Source of the DNA: Skeletonema tropicum | Lineage: Eukaryota; Bacillariophyta; Thalassiosirophyceae; Thalassiosirales; Thalassiosiraceae | Assembly (NCBI GenBank): GCA_037178625.1 | Contig: CM074129.1 | Span: 1,054,001-1,118,000 of the forward strand | DNA length: 64,000 nt | Reading direction: 5' to 3' | Shown: in pieces, positions 11,102 to 22,759 of the stretch | Position numbering within the stretch: the first letter of the stretch is position 1 | Layout: the number at the start of each line of letters is the position of its first letter | Made by a program: the position numbers and the translations under genes | The notes under the pieces: model-generated | Seen by the model: the letters and a program-made list of their open reading frames with translations, nothing else | The model's database searches: none | What the model was told of the DNA's origin: nothing

Positions 11102-12494
11102 TTGTACAATAGTTGTGCCCTCTTTTGGACAAAAAAGAACACTCAAGGTGCCGCCTTGCAGAGTATAGTAGGAATCTACAATGGCGAACTGCCAGTTTTG
11201 AAATCTTGGGTTTAGGATTGATTTCTAAAATAGAATAGAGTTGTAGATCATACATTCTAGTTTATTCCTTTTCGTTCGTCGTCTCCTCACTACTTATGAT
11301 GACGATAACAGAAATCTTTAAGTACGTCAGGTTGGCCCGCTAGGGGCGAGATTATTACCTATCCAACATGTATGCCGTGCATCAATACTTGCAGAACCAC
11401 TGCACCTCCTCCTTTCATTTTAGTTCATTCCTCTTCGTCGTCTCCTCACCTGTACTTGGCCTCTTCTACTCAACTCTCTTATCTTACATTACCTCACCGC
11501 GAATAGCCTTTTTGGCCTCCAATCTCCCCTCAAGTTAATTATAGGAGTATTGTAGTTCTCACAACAAGCACTCTATAAGTGCTTGTAGGGAGTAGGAGTA
11601 GCTTGTAGACGAGTACATAAGTAGTTCTGTGGTGATTCGGATGACCCGGCCAAAATGGCCAAAATTACGTATGTAGCACCATCCTTTCGTCGACTACAAT
11701 GGGAGTTCTATATATTTGTTGGTTGGCCGATAATTCCAAATTCCAATGCTCTGTTTAGAAATGCAGTGAGAGTGTACATATTCGCTCAACAAATTTGGCA
11801 GGCCATCAGCCCAAAGCTAGTACAAGCTCTAGAGAGAGTACCTTCAAATGCATATCTCGACGAAAATATACGCTTTCGCTACCTGCCCCTAAGCATATGT
11901 ACTCACATGATAGTCACCTAAAAGGATAAGTATTATCTCGGGACAAGTATGTAAACCACTTCCCTGAAACTTTTAATTTTTCACCAGGGCTCAGGGCACA
12001 AAGCGTAATAGCTGAATTGCGGGAAAGGCTCCAAGACCTGCCTGCACGTACGGCGGTTACTTCTTGAGCAGGCTTATATACTTTCAACTGCAGAGTTCAA
12101 CAGGCCAACGTACCTACTTATGTTGTGGGGTCGTAGCTAGAGTGTAATCGTGATGACCCATAAGTACCTCTAGAGAGGGAGTAGCTCAACACGCAACGGA
12201 TCTGGGAAATAATAGCTACATGTGCGTTCGTTATCACTTAGCGTAGATAATGTCGCCTCTTGAGGGCCCACCAGAAGTACTTTAAAATTTCTGTTATATA
12301 TATATATAGCTCAACACGCAACGCAAACGAACAAATAAGTAGTTATGGTTCAGTATCTTGCTTACCTACTTAGCTATTACGGTACAATAGATAAAGTGTA
12401 GTCGTGATGACCCATAAATACCTCTAGAGAGGGAAGATCTCAACACGCAACGCAAATGATCAAATATCTAAGTACTGGCAATTATGTATCTTGA
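11102..12494. other. Intergenic region
   Basis: No gene recognised. An 88-codon open stretch at 11655-11921 shows no recognisable motif and I do not call it. The 3' end contains a locally duplicated segment (12141-12457, listed separately). Confidence 0.4.
12141..12457 (+). repeat. Local direct repeat, about 60 bp, period 254 bp
   Basis: The segment starting AGTGTAATCGTGATGACC at 12141 recurs with few changes at 12395, in both cases followed by CCTCTAGAGAGGGA and TCAACACGCAACG. A third partial copy of the CTCAACACGCAACG portion is at about 12308. Just downstream of the ABCB stop, so it may fall in its 3' flank. Confidence 0.75.
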
Positions 12495-15400
12495 TTAAAC
12501 CGCCTTCTTCTTCTCTTCAAGCTCCTCTTCTGATCCTTGCATGATCCAAAGCTTATAGTAATGACCCTTCAAGGCAAGAAGTTCTGAATGTTTGCCCATC
12601 TCAAGCACACCACCATCTCCAAGAAAGGCAATTTTGTCACAGTCTTTAATTGTCATGAGACGATGAGCCACAGTCAACGTCGTGCGAGGATTGGTAGCTT
12701 GGAGCTCATCTAGTGCTGCTTGTACCAACTTTTGACTTTCATTGTCCAGTGCAGCTGTTTTCCAAGGGTACAGTTTAAGATAAAGTTAGTCTCAGTCTAC
12801 AAAGCAAAATACAATCGAAGTAAGTCATGGCCATCATAGATCAGGCCATTGGTTGGATCTCCTTGACCAGGATGATCACTATCGACATCACGTATTCACG
12901 ATATGCAGTTAATGCATAATTTGATAGACATATTCACGTACCGGTTGCCTCATCCAATGCTAAAATCTGAGGATTGCCAATGATTCCTCTCGCGATAGCA
13001 ATTCTTTGCTTTTGTCCTCCAGAGAGCAAGCCTCCTGACGGGCCCAATTCTGTTTTGTACCCATTCGACAAATCCATAATGAATTCATGAGCATGAGCTG
13101 CCTTGGCTGCAGCAATGACCTCTTCTTCCGTCGCATCAGGCTTTCCGAGAAGAATGTTGTTCTTCACAGTTGTGTTGAAAAGAATAGGCATTTGGCCGAC
13201 GTAACCAATTTGTTTTCTTAGATTGTTCACGTCCATGTCACTAAATTCTATTCCATCGACTGTTGCACTGCCGCCACTGATTTCGTAGAACCTCAATATA
13301 ATTTGAAGGATTGTTGACTTGCCTGTGTAGAGAGAGAGAGATAAAGAGAGAGAAGCAAGTGTAGAAATCATGTGAAATGAGCACGTCTTGTTGACTTGAC
13401 ACGAGAAGTGGATTGCAGAAGAAGTCACTTACCAGAACCAGATCTACCCACCAAACCGATCGACTTCTTTTCACCGAGGTCAAAGTTGACTCCATCTTTT
13501 GCAGCAGACTTGTAGAAAATAGGAAAGTCTGGTCTCGTTGGGTATGAAAACTCCACTGACGAGAACTTGATTTCGCCCTTGATGGTAGCACTTCCTTCAC
13601 GTGTTTCATGCTCGCTACCATCCGTGGGACCATCAAATGTGGAGAAGATTCTTGCCGCAGCAATGAGGCCCCTTTGACGGGAGTTAAAATCAGCTGACAC
13701 CTGACTTGCACCCAGTGCTCCAAACATTACACTCAATACTGCCGTGAAGAATTTCACGAACGCGATGTCGCCGTTCACAAGTAGCAATGACCCAACAAAG
13801 AAGACAATGGCAAACGATACAAACACCGCCATTTGAGAGAAACCAAAGACGGCTCCTGTAATGAGACCTTCTCTCACCTTTCCCTTTGATTCGGGCACAA
13901 GTGCCATGTCATAATCGTCTCCTACCTTGGGTTCCAAGTTGTATGCCTGGACTGATGTGATTCCGCGCAGGCCTTGCTCTAAAATGGTTGCCGGCGACAA
14001 ACCAGACGCATATTCGCTCTTCTTTTTTGCAAAACAGACTTGAAGAACACCCGCAATTCCAATGAAAGGAACACAGGCTAGTGCTACCAAACCGATTTTC
14101 CACGAGTATGCCAGCGCAACACACACACCAGTGACCAAAGAGGTTAGTACCCTAACGCGGAAGCCTAGAGGCAAGCCTACCAAACCTTCAGCCGCTTCAA
14201 CATCGGCACCGAGGATAGTCGTGAGTTCGCCAACCGTATTATCGTCGAACCAACCCATGGATCTCTTGAGCATACAGCGAAATGAAGAGCTACGCAATCG
14301 TGCACCAAGATTACTGCCACTTCGGGAAAGGCCGATGCCCACCATCACATTTCCTACCAATGATGCAAGTGCAAATATGTAGAAAAGGGCAATGAATCTC
14401 AAGTTTTTTTCTAGCATTTCATCTCGAGAAGCAGTATAGAACGTAGTGACGATCTCCGCAGTCAAGATGCTTTCGCAAGGAGATAAGCACCCGACAATTC
14501 CAGATCCGATTACTCCGATGGCGGTGTACACCCCATCCCATCCTACATACTTCCAGATTGATGACATGGAGGCCACTTCCACTGGTTGTATCAAGTCGAT
14601 TTCCTCCTCTGATTCTTCAGGTACACCCTTGGCACCCTCCTCTGCAGAACCCATTTCTACTCCAACGACAGCTGAGCTTGCAAGTTGATTATCAGTAGAT
14701 CCTCCTCCCTTTTCGACATCTCCTTTTGCATGAACCGAGCCATCGACTCCACTACCAGTTTCAGAATCGATGTGCTCGCCAGGTTTGATGCCCTGACTTT
14801 CACACAGCAACCTATATATACCATCCTCTTTGTTCAATAACGTCTCGTGAGATCCTAATTCTGCAATCTTTCCATTTGCAATGACTGCAATGGCATCGGA
14901 ATCAATGATAGTAGTCAAGCGGTGCGCAATAGTCACAGTCGTTACCTTTTTCTTTTCCCTAATATTCTTCAGTGCTGCCAGTACATGCTCCTCGGAAACT
15001 TGATCGAGCGCACTTGTGCTTTCGTCAAGCAGTAGAATCTTTGGGTTACGAAGCAGTGCTCTTGCGATACATATACGCTGCATTTGCCCTCCAGAAAGTT
15101 GCTGAGACGAGCCTCCATAGTAAGTATCGTAGCCGTTGGGTAAATCAAGAATGAAGTCGTGAGCGCAAGCCATTTCTGCGGCATTCCGAATCTCTTCTTC
15201 CGTCGCTGCTCCTTCTGAAGAAGGCTTGCCCAATGCGATATTTTCACGAATTGTACCAGGAAAAAGGATGGGCTCTTGGGCGACATAGCCAATTTGAGAC
15301 CTCCACCACGAAACATTCAAGGAGGTTAGAGGATAGCGATCATCAATGATGATTTCACCCTCATCAATATCATAAAATCTCATAATGAATTTTGCAATAG

Positions 15401-16937
15401 TACTTTTTCCAGAGCCAGAAGGCCCGACCAATGCAACACTTTGCCCAGGCTCAATTGTCAAGTTGAAATCAAAGAACAAAGGCCTACCAGACTTGTTGCC
15501 ATATGTAAAGTAGAGGTCTTTGAATTGGATTTTCCCTTTCAGTCCATCTTGAATCATCTTTCCGCTGTTGGAGGCAGGATCAATCACTGGCTTTCTGCTC
15601 AATGTATTGAATACGTCCACGGCTGCAGATCTTCCCAAGTTGATGACTGAAAGGCCTGGACCCTGAAAAAAGACGACGAAAAGTCAAGAAAGAAAGCCTT
15701 GAGTGAGCCCAGTGCAATAGAATAGGGGGTCCAGCAAATAAAACGCAGGCAAAACACACAGTCTTACCATCAAACCAAAAAAGGTCACGCACAAAATAAC
15801 TCCATAAATGCAACACATCACCGAAGCACCAGTAACTCTGCACTGAGCGTCACCCTCAAAGAAACAATAGATGATATTAATCAAGCTAGAATCTTCCTGA
15901 ACTTGAGAGGTACCAATATAGAAGGCGATGGTATACGTCACATAAAACAAGGCACCTGTAATCCCCGCAAGTAAACTTGACAGAAACGCCGCAGTAACAC
16001 TTGCCTTTGCGGAAGCCATGACATGATTCTCATACTTGTCTGTGAAATGAGATTGAGCACATAATGCCACAACAGTCTTGATCCCAGCTAGAACTTCCGT
16101 CGCTACACCTCCTGCCTCGGCCAATTCCTTACCTGCCCTTTTTTTCACTCGTCGGATACAAAAATTGAACAGTGCCATGATCACAATTGCAATGGGTACA
16201 ACACATAGCATCACCAAGGACAAGGGTGTATTCAACAATAACGCCACAATCAAACACCCCAAGGCACTCACGGCATTGGCATACACATCTACAACCTGCC
16301 TCCCAATCGCATTACTCACATGAACCAGCGCCGTGCCCATCTTGGTCGGTAATGCCTCCCTATCATTACTATCATACCATTCCGCATCCTGATTCAAACA
16401 AGATCGAACAAACTGCTTTTGAATCCTCAGCGATTGCTGTTCTCCCGTGTAGGTCCAAATGGAAACATAGATGAATCCAGTTACCAAACAGACTCCACCA
16501 ACAATTGCAAATGCAAGACAAAGTTTGTTCAATTCCGACCGTAGTAAGTCAAACAAACCATCACTCTCACCAGTCTTGGTCATGAGTGTCGCCAAAGAAC
16601 TAAACGTATCCAAAGATCGTGCCAGTAGAATAAGCCACGCGGGGATACCCAACCCAGTGAAGGTCGCCATGATGATTCCATATACCATCCACATCTTCTC
16701 CTCTAGTGTGGAATAGCTGAGTAGAGTCCAGAGGCTGACACGTGCAACGGGGGTTTGGTTGGGGCTGTACTTGGGGTTGGCACAGCGAAAGTAGTGAAGG
16801 AAGTCATCGTGGTTGGCGGCGCGAGAAATGGGGAGGGCGTTGCCGCGGATGGCATTGTATTCTTCGAGGACGGATGATTTGAGGAGATTTTGTTTGGTGG
16901 TGGTGGTGGTGGTGGTGGATTGTTTTTGTGGAGACAT
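12495..16937 (-). CDS. Full-size ABCB transporter (P-glycoprotein/MDR type), four exons
   Basis: Multidrug/lipid exporter of subfamily B with layout TMD1-NBD1-TMD2-NBD2. Exons on the minus strand: 16937-15768, 15662-13433, 13322-12942, 12754-12495 (4041 nt, 1346 aa, close to the family norm). NBD1: Walker A GPSGSGKST, signature LSGGQMQRICIARAL, Walker B ILLLDESTSALD, H-loop TIAHRLTT. NBD2: Walker A GRSGSGKST (split by intron 2), signature LSGGQKQRIAIARG, ILALDEATAALD (split by intron 3) and VAHRLMT. Both ATP sites look complete. TMD1 has the expected series of helices plus the EWYD-like coupling segment AEWYDSNDRE. The linker between the halves is acidic and Ser-rich. The start at MSPQK was preferred to a Met 22 codons upstream because the added residues are basic and unlike the family; this is uncertain. 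A (GGT)7 microsatellite encodes seven Thr near the N-terminus. Location and substrate follow from the family only. Confidence 0.93.
16896..16916 (+). repeat. (GGT)7 microsatellite in ABCB exon 1
   Basis: Seven tandem GGT units on the plus strand, read as seven ACC (Thr) codons near the ABCB N-terminus. Length changes here would keep the frame. Confidence 0.9.
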
Positions 16938-17523
16938 GATGATCAGTGTTCTCTTGTGCTCCTTCTTTGCTACCCACGCGTGTCTTCTTTGTGACAATTT
17001 CAATTTGCTTCTTTTATCTTAACGTTTTGTGTCTCTGATTTAGAGCTCCTTTGATGGAAGAGCACTAAGAAGGACAATACGAGGCAGCAGTAGTTACGCT
17101 CCACTCTATTCAAATCAATGCAAGATCCTCAATAATTTGTGAGAAGGCCTACGCTGCATATGCAGGCCTTTGGCCTTTCAAAGCAAGACGAAAAGTGCAG
17201 CAAGCTTTTTTTTGCGCTTTTTTGAGCTGAGGCTTCTTTGATTGTTCTTCGGGTTCTCAGTTCTGGTATCTTTTGCATCAACATAAAAAGAGGAAAAGGG
17301 GGTAAAGACCCTTTATTGGTATCAGCTGTTGAACTTTTTTGTGTAGCAATTGCATTGTTTCATAAATGGAAGGGAGCATAAGTTCAATGCCCGCTTTTAA
17401 GAGCCCCCTACGATAATTTGCGCCTGATCGTGCACTCAGCTACAAGATGTTCATCGTTCAAGCAACCTTTGGGATTCCTTTTTCTTCCATCATGAGTTTT
17501 CATGCTTCCCATGAAAATGATCA
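16938..17523. other. Divergent intergenic spacer
   Basis: Lies between the start of the ABCB gene (minus) and the start of the membrane-protein gene (plus), so both promoters should be here. No further gene or repeat seen. Confidence 0.4.
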
Positions 17524-18624
17524 ATGATCCAAGCATACACATACGTGGCAGGGACAATGTCTGCATATATACCAAACAACGCATTATATCCACCGCAGCG
17601 CAATAGAACGCCATTTCAAACCGAAACGTTCTTCCCATGCTTCTTTTCTCTCTCACCATGGGATGACAATCTGGTACAACAAGATGCCGAACACCACCAA
17701 GCTCATCACAGCAACCTCCAGTCTAGTTCCATCACGTCACATGTCATCCTACCATCGATTGTATTCCTCTTTTGGCTGTTCCTACTACACGTTCCTTTCC
17801 AAATGGTGGGGAGTTGTGTAGCTGCTGCTCTGAAGCAGTTGGATGTTATTGCAATAGACGAGGATTTACCATGGTATCAAATTGATCCGATTTTGAGGAT
17901 ATCGACCACTGTTGCCGATGCTGCCCGGATCTTGTTCTGGGTTGTGCTTAGAGGTCGGTATGATGTGGCAATGGAAGGTGCGACTGGGTCTGCGTATGAA
18001 AGGCAGAGGTATTTAGAGAAGCATCGATCTGCAAATCATAACGACTACAAATCCATTGAACAGATCGATGATTCACGCGACAACATCAATCCAATGGCAT
18101 CAATTCTACCATCCCACGAATGGATCAATTTAGCCTTTTGGTCAACCCTCGCATGGCCATTACGAATGGGAGATTCATTTCAATTGACATCATCAGGCAG
18201 CCACGAAAACGAAAGCTTTTGGACCCCCCTCAAAGCATACGGGGTATCTCGCGTCGCGGCACTTGCCATTGGTGCCATTCCAGGTTGTATTGGCGGCATC
18301 CCCTCCCTGGTGACCTCACTTGGGCTGGGAATCTTTTATGCATCACGCCGGGAACAGTTTGAGAAGAAGGTATACCATGTTCTGCTGGATTCGGATGGAC
18401 AACAATGTGGCTTGGAACAAACACGACGTGATGAAACTGAGGTTGAAGCTGAAGTAATAAGGGAACAGAATTCTAGTTGGGGGTACCAACTGCGAACTGT
18501 CCTCGGTTATGCATATTTTACTTGCTTCATGGTATTGTGGGACGCAATGGTGTTGAATGGAGCTTTGCGGAAGAAGGTAAAGACAGATGATTGCAGTACC
18601 AACGCTACTGTGCGAACGCAATGA
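17524..18624 (+). CDS. Multi-pass membrane protein of unknown function
   Basis: Single exon, 366 aa; I do not recognise the family. Hydrophobic segments are visible at about 77-100 (ILPSIVFLFWLFLLHVPF), 128-145 (ADAARILFWVVL), 200-215, 240-270 (a Gly/Ala-rich stretch AALAIGAIPGCIGGIPSLV) and 328-347 (YAYFTCFMVLWDAMVL). The Gly-rich hairpin followed by a basic RREQFEKK resembles a re-entrant or short-helix pair. The N-terminal 75 residues are polar and His/Gln-rich, and a downstream Met (residue 12) could be the start. There is no obvious signal peptide. Start codons of this gene and the ABCB gene face each other across about 590 bp. Confidence 0.7.
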   Translation: MIQAYTYVAGTMSAYIPNNALYPPQRNRTPFQTETFFPCFFSLSPWDDNLVQQDAEHHQAHHSNLQSSSITSHVILPSIVFLFWLFLLHVPFQMVGSCVAAALKQLDVIAIDEDLPWYQIDPILRISTTVADAARILFWVVLRGRYDVAMEGATGSAYERQRYLEKHRSANHNDYKSIEQIDDSRDNINPMASILPSHEWINLAFWSTLAWPLRMGDSFQLTSSGSHENESFWTPLKAYGVSRVAALAIGAIPGCIGGIPSLVTSLGLGIFYASRREQFEKKVYHVLLDSDGQQCGLEQTRRDETEVEAEVIREQNSSWGYQLRTVLGYAYFTCFMVLWDAMVLNGALRKKVKTDDCSTNATVRTQ

Positions 18625-19770
18625 CACAATTGTTTTTTTGTACAACTATCCTAAGAGTTCATCTTTCTGCATTGAAGATTATGTTGTTGTGCTGGAGAAA
18701 GCAAGTGATGATGTATCATGAGATTAACTTGGGATTCAGGGACCGTGCAAGTGACATCATGATATCATCGAAACCCTGCAACTATGCTGTCTCCTCTCGT
18801 CATCATTCAAAATGGCTGAGTAGATTATTATCACGGGCCTCAAGAAGCAAAAGATGATCAAATCAAAAGGACATAATTGAAAGTGTGATGATGTCGTGGG
18901 CTATTGGTAATGGAGGCAGTGGAGACCACAAAAGCGATGAGTTTTGAATATGAGTAAAAAATGTGAGATGTCAAGGTGTGTCAACGTAAAAGTAATAGAT
19001 GAGTAGATGAAGGGCGGCCTTGAAGTCTTCTTTCCGCCCGCCCGGGGCTTATTCCCAATCAACGAAAGAAATCAATAGATATTCATTGCAAAATAAGTAA
19101 ATATTCATTGCAAAATATATTCATTGTAAAAGGGACAAGTAGCCCCTGCCCTGATATGATCTCTCTAGAGAGAGAGATACTTGTTGAGTTTTTGCTTGTT
19201 GCTCCTTGCTGTTGATGACATACACATATGTTGAAGTTGTTCGTGTTGAATTCGGCTTGAATGCACACAAAAGTAAATGCTTACAGTACATGAGAAATCA
19301 CACCAACGCCACAATATTATGTTGAATTGGCTGATTGACAAAGCGCAAGTCCGTCCACGCTACTACATAAGTAGGTTGAATTCGCTTTGAATATGTTGTA
19401 TGTGAAATGTGACGATGAGTAAAAGTAATATGCTAGTTCCGTTAAGTAGGCCTGACAGTAAGCAAGTCATTAAGAACCGGGTCTCAAAATGTCCGCTTAT
19501 AGGGGTTATCCCCTTGAGAAACGATTGAATTAAATAAAGCAAATTACTCAAATTGGTGATTTAATTTAAGAAATGGATATCTTAGGAAATAAAATGGAAA
19601 GTTCTCCATCCGGGAACTGTGAGGCCTTGTGAGGCTCAACCCAATTGTCTTTCCCCCCCTTCTGTGGACAAAAGCAGTGTCTCAAGAAGTACAATAATCT
19701 AGAAAACACCGTCTCGATCAAGCTCGAAGCACTCAACTGTCATCAAAGAACATCATAAAATAAAAATACG
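18625..19770. other. Intergenic region
   Basis: No gene recognised. Short local repetition of ATATTCATTGCAAAATA occurs around 19077-19128, and a CT/GA-rich patch (TCTCTCTAGAGAGAGAGA) lies near 19160. Confidence 0.4.
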
Positions 19771-20766
19771 ATGGAGTCATCACCACCAAATACAACAAAA
19801 ATGAATCCATCATCACCAAAATCATCGTTCACCATGCCCCTCCCCAAGCTCCCCATGGACGAACTCTTCGACCGCGTCCGTGAAAGCCTCGAAAAGATGG
19901 ATCGAAAAGAGGCGGAGGAAAAGCGTCAACGCGAGGCTTTGGTGGAGAAGCGATGGCTGGAGGGATGCAGGAAGAGGAATAATGCTGTTGGGAAGGGGCC
20001 TTTGTTTCCGACCTGGACGTCTGCATCTGCGGGTGCTTCGTCGTCTGAGTTATTAGATGAGGAAATCGAAGCAGATGCGGTTGGGAGCAGTAGCCTGGCT
20101 GAAGAGGAGAAGGAGGCCTTATCCGACAAGGAAGACTCATCCTCTGGATCGCCTCCTTACAAAAGCAAGTACTCTTACCCAGCACCAGCAAAGACGGCAC
20201 CAAAACCTATCCCCGAAGAAGAACTGGTCCGAAGGCGGAAGGTTGAGCAGGAACTCATGGCATTATCAACAAAGATAACGGAGGAAAAGAAGAGACAAGA
20301 GCGGATTATACCGCTAGACTGGGATAAGCCTACGTTTGACCCCTTCCCTTCAAGTAATGCATCTGATGCTGAAGCTGCTGCTGCTGCTGACAGTGGTGAC
20401 GGTACTTCATCTTCTAGATCCAATTCTTCAGGTGACAAGTCAGAAGCCAAGGAGCCTCAGAATCCCAACCCTCGAAAGAGAGACATCGATCAATTCACGG
20501 GCAAGAAAACGTGCCGTAATCTCAACGCTATAGGGGTACCACCTCAAGCAAGTGCATACTATGCTCGTAATGAATCCTTATATGGTCCTGAAGGATATAG
20601 GATTGGATTGGGTTGCTACAGGGAATACTCGCGGGAGGAGGTTGACGACTTTGTGGCGTTTGTTGATAAGTGGATCCCGGCGACAAATCCAAAGTGGAAA
20701 AAAATAAGGAAGTCATCCACGGGTTCATCAACAGACGATGATAAAGACAAAGACAGTAATGAGTAG
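19771..20766 (+). CDS. Hypothetical acidic/Ser-rich protein with conserved-looking C-terminal block
   Basis: Single exon, 331 aa, function unknown. Residues about 20-75 form a charged helix rich in Glu, Lys and Arg (FDRVRESLEKMDRKEAEEK). The centre is Ser/Glu/Asp-rich low complexity. The C-terminal 80 residues look folded: CRNLNAIGVPPQASAYYARN, then LYGPEGYRIGLGCYREYS and EEVDDFVAFVDKWIPATNP. The aromatic/Gly-rich block with a DFVAFVDKW helix is the part to search with. No signal peptide or membrane helix. The continuous frame through distinct composition zones supports a real gene. The start at 19771 has a second Met ten codons downstream. Confidence 0.65.
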   Translation: MESSPPNTTKMNPSSPKSSFTMPLPKLPMDELFDRVRESLEKMDRKEAEEKRQREALVEKRWLEGCRKRNNAVGKGPLFPTWTSASAGASSSELLDEEIEADAVGSSSLAEEEKEALSDKEDSSSGSPPYKSKYSYPAPAKTAPKPIPEEELVRRRKVEQELMALSTKITEEKKRQERIIPLDWDKPTFDPFPSSNASDAEAAAAADSGDGTSSSRSNSSGDKSEAKEPQNPNPRKRDIDQFTGKKTCRNLNAIGVPPQASAYYARNESLYGPEGYRIGLGCYREYSREEVDDFVAFVDKWIPATNPKWKKIRKSSTGSSTDDDKDKDSNE

Positions 20767-20988
20767 AATAAGAGTAAGACTTAGCTAAGTTTCAAGAATA
20801 ACTTCTGAAGGGCAGTTGATAGAACATTCAGATTCTTGTGTGCATATATACACCAACACAAGGCCGATTCTTTCTGTTCAAAGACCAATAATTAACTTTC
20901 CATTTAGTTAGTTTGGAACGCCTGTACAACGTGCCATGGTGGTATTCTGACCATTCGCCATGATGATAATCATTGGCGTAGTACCTAT

Positions 20989-21356
20989 GGTCCGAAGTCC
21001 GTGCCTCATTCACCTCCTTGCTGCAAATCTTGTTGCATGTCAAGCTGAGATAAAATTCAATCTTACTTGTTCTTTATTCTCTAGTTACCGTTGGGGAAGT
21101 TGACCCACTTTTCTCCTCCAATTGTCTCCGGCTCTCTGTGTCAAATGACCTGGGCATTTGCGTGCGGCGTCACTCATGAGTTGCAGGCCAGCCCTCATCT
21201 AGGGGTGAGCCCGAGGTAGGTGTCCTCGGGGCACGGGAAAGACACGTAATCGCGATCTCACCGTGAACCTGCCATGCTTCAGCCTACCGCTACTAGCACC
21301 AGTAGAGATCTCGAATCAATATTTGTGAAGAAGAAAGCTTCGCATCATAACCCCCC
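20989..21356 (+). repeat. 368-bp direct repeat, copy 1
   Basis: From GGTCCGAAGTCC to the C6 run. The same sequence, without any difference that I could find, recurs at 21724-22091, exactly 735 bp further on. This gives LTR-internal-LTR geometry (368-367-368), but the ends do not follow the TG...CA rule and I see no flanking target duplication. Confidence 0.9.
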
Positions 21357-21723
21357 AAAACAAGGGGGGCAACAACCGAAATAACCCAGGGTCGGGTGGG
21401 TGGGAAAATTTAATAAGCTGCTTGGAAAATGCGTTGTGGAGTCTTGATCGGGTCCTCCTTACTAACCAAATTCCAAGCGTCTATCTCCCATTCAAATGTT
21501 CAGTGTTGTCATCGCACCTGCGTGTTGATAAAGCAAAGAGTGACCTCGCAACTCCAGCTACTTTTCACTTTGGTTTGGTACGCCTTTCTCACTCCGTCAT
21601 TTGAATACAAATCTTTCTGCATCTGGCGTCGTTCTTCTTTGAAAGCCGCTCGCTTCTTAGATGTTTTCTGCTTGTCCGTTCAATCCTTACTACTGGCGGA
21701 CCCTCTTTACTAATGTGACGATC

Positions 21724-22091
21724 GGTCCGAAGTCCGTGCCTCATTCACCTCCTTGCTGCAAATCTTGTTGCATGTCAAGCTGAGATAAAATTCAATCTTA
21801 CTTGTTCTTTATTCTCTAGTTACCGTTGGGGAAGTTGACCCACTTTTCTCCTCCAATTGTCTCCGGCTCTCTGTGTCAAATGACCTGGGCATTTGCGTGC
21901 GGCGTCACTCATGAGTTGCAGGCCAGCCCTCATCTAGGGGTGAGCCCGAGGTAGGTGTCCTCGGGGCACGGGAAAGACACGTAATCGCGATCTCACCGTG
22001 AACCTGCCATGCTTCAGCCTACCGCTACTAGCACCAGTAGAGATCTCGAATCAATATTTGTGAAGAAGAAAGCTTCGCATCATAACCCCCC
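21724..22091 (+). repeat. 368-bp direct repeat, copy 2
   Basis: Second copy of the repeat at 20989-21356. The 367 bp between the copies hold no convincing coding region. The shared block includes TCATCTAGGGGTGAGCCCGA and ends in C6. Confidence 0.9.
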
Positions 22092-22098
22092 TCGGCAA

Positions 22099-22759
22099 CT
22101 AAGACTCCTCGAACACTCCAGCGTGGTTCCAGTGGCAGACCATGCTTGAGTAATTTGCTCCCATGAGCTTTCCCTGCTTGCATGATGAAGGAAACAGCCT
22201 CAAAAACTGCCTGAGGTAGAACATCCTGTGCCTGCGGCCAACCTTACCCTTAACCTTTCGTGAGGGGGGAGGTTGCAGTTCCATAATGCAGCGCGATACA
22301 ATCGTACACAGGATGCTCACCCAAAAGAAGAGCAAGGCTGTAGTTTCTTCCGTAGCCCGATCCTCATCTGCAAGAAAAGAGAGAGAAATGATACAATGCA
22401 TGGTTAGCGTTCGCTTGCACTCAGGTTGATCACTCCACTTGTACCTCAAATACCCAAGGGTGCATCTCATCTTCAAATTTTTAACCTTCTTCCTATTTCC
22501 TTCTTCTGTCGATAAAAGCTAGAAGGTCGCTGTGGGTACCTAGTTTTTGTGTGCCTGCATCGTAGTTCCTCCCCCCATAGACACCCTTAAGCTGTAATCT
22601 TCCATATCCATCTTGCAGGATAGGCCGGTCCCTTGCCTCGCCGACTCCAAAAACTCCCTGAATACTCCGTTGTAGTCCGTCATCCAAGCTGCCGCAAAGA
22701 TTGTTTTGACTAGCATTGGACTTGAATCTCTGCCTCAACTCTTCCAGGCGTCCCATCAA
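22099..22759 (-). CDS. Possible two-exon gene for a small membrane protein
   Basis: Weak model. Exon 1 22759-22540 and exon 2 22367-22099 join in frame (489 nt, 162 aa) if a GTACCC donor and a TTTCTTGCAG acceptor are used. The acceptor is strong (a long pyrimidine tract before CAG); the donor is only fair. The predicted protein has a polar N-terminal half (LEELRQRF near the start), one hydrophobic segment (ALLFFWVSILCTIV) at about residues 82-95, then a basic tail. I do not recognise it. The gene lies immediately next to the second 368-bp repeat, and its stop is 8 bp from the repeat end, so its 3' end may have been altered by that insertion or duplication. Confidence 0.35.

Noticed and set aside
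11655..11921. 88-codon open stretch with aromatic residues
   Set aside because: No recognisable domain; single short frame in intergenic DNA with repeats nearby.
20989..22091. LTR retrotransposon call for the 368-bp repeat pair
   Set aside because: Ends are not TG...CA, no primer-binding site or polypurine tract was identified, no target duplication; kept only as a direct repeat.
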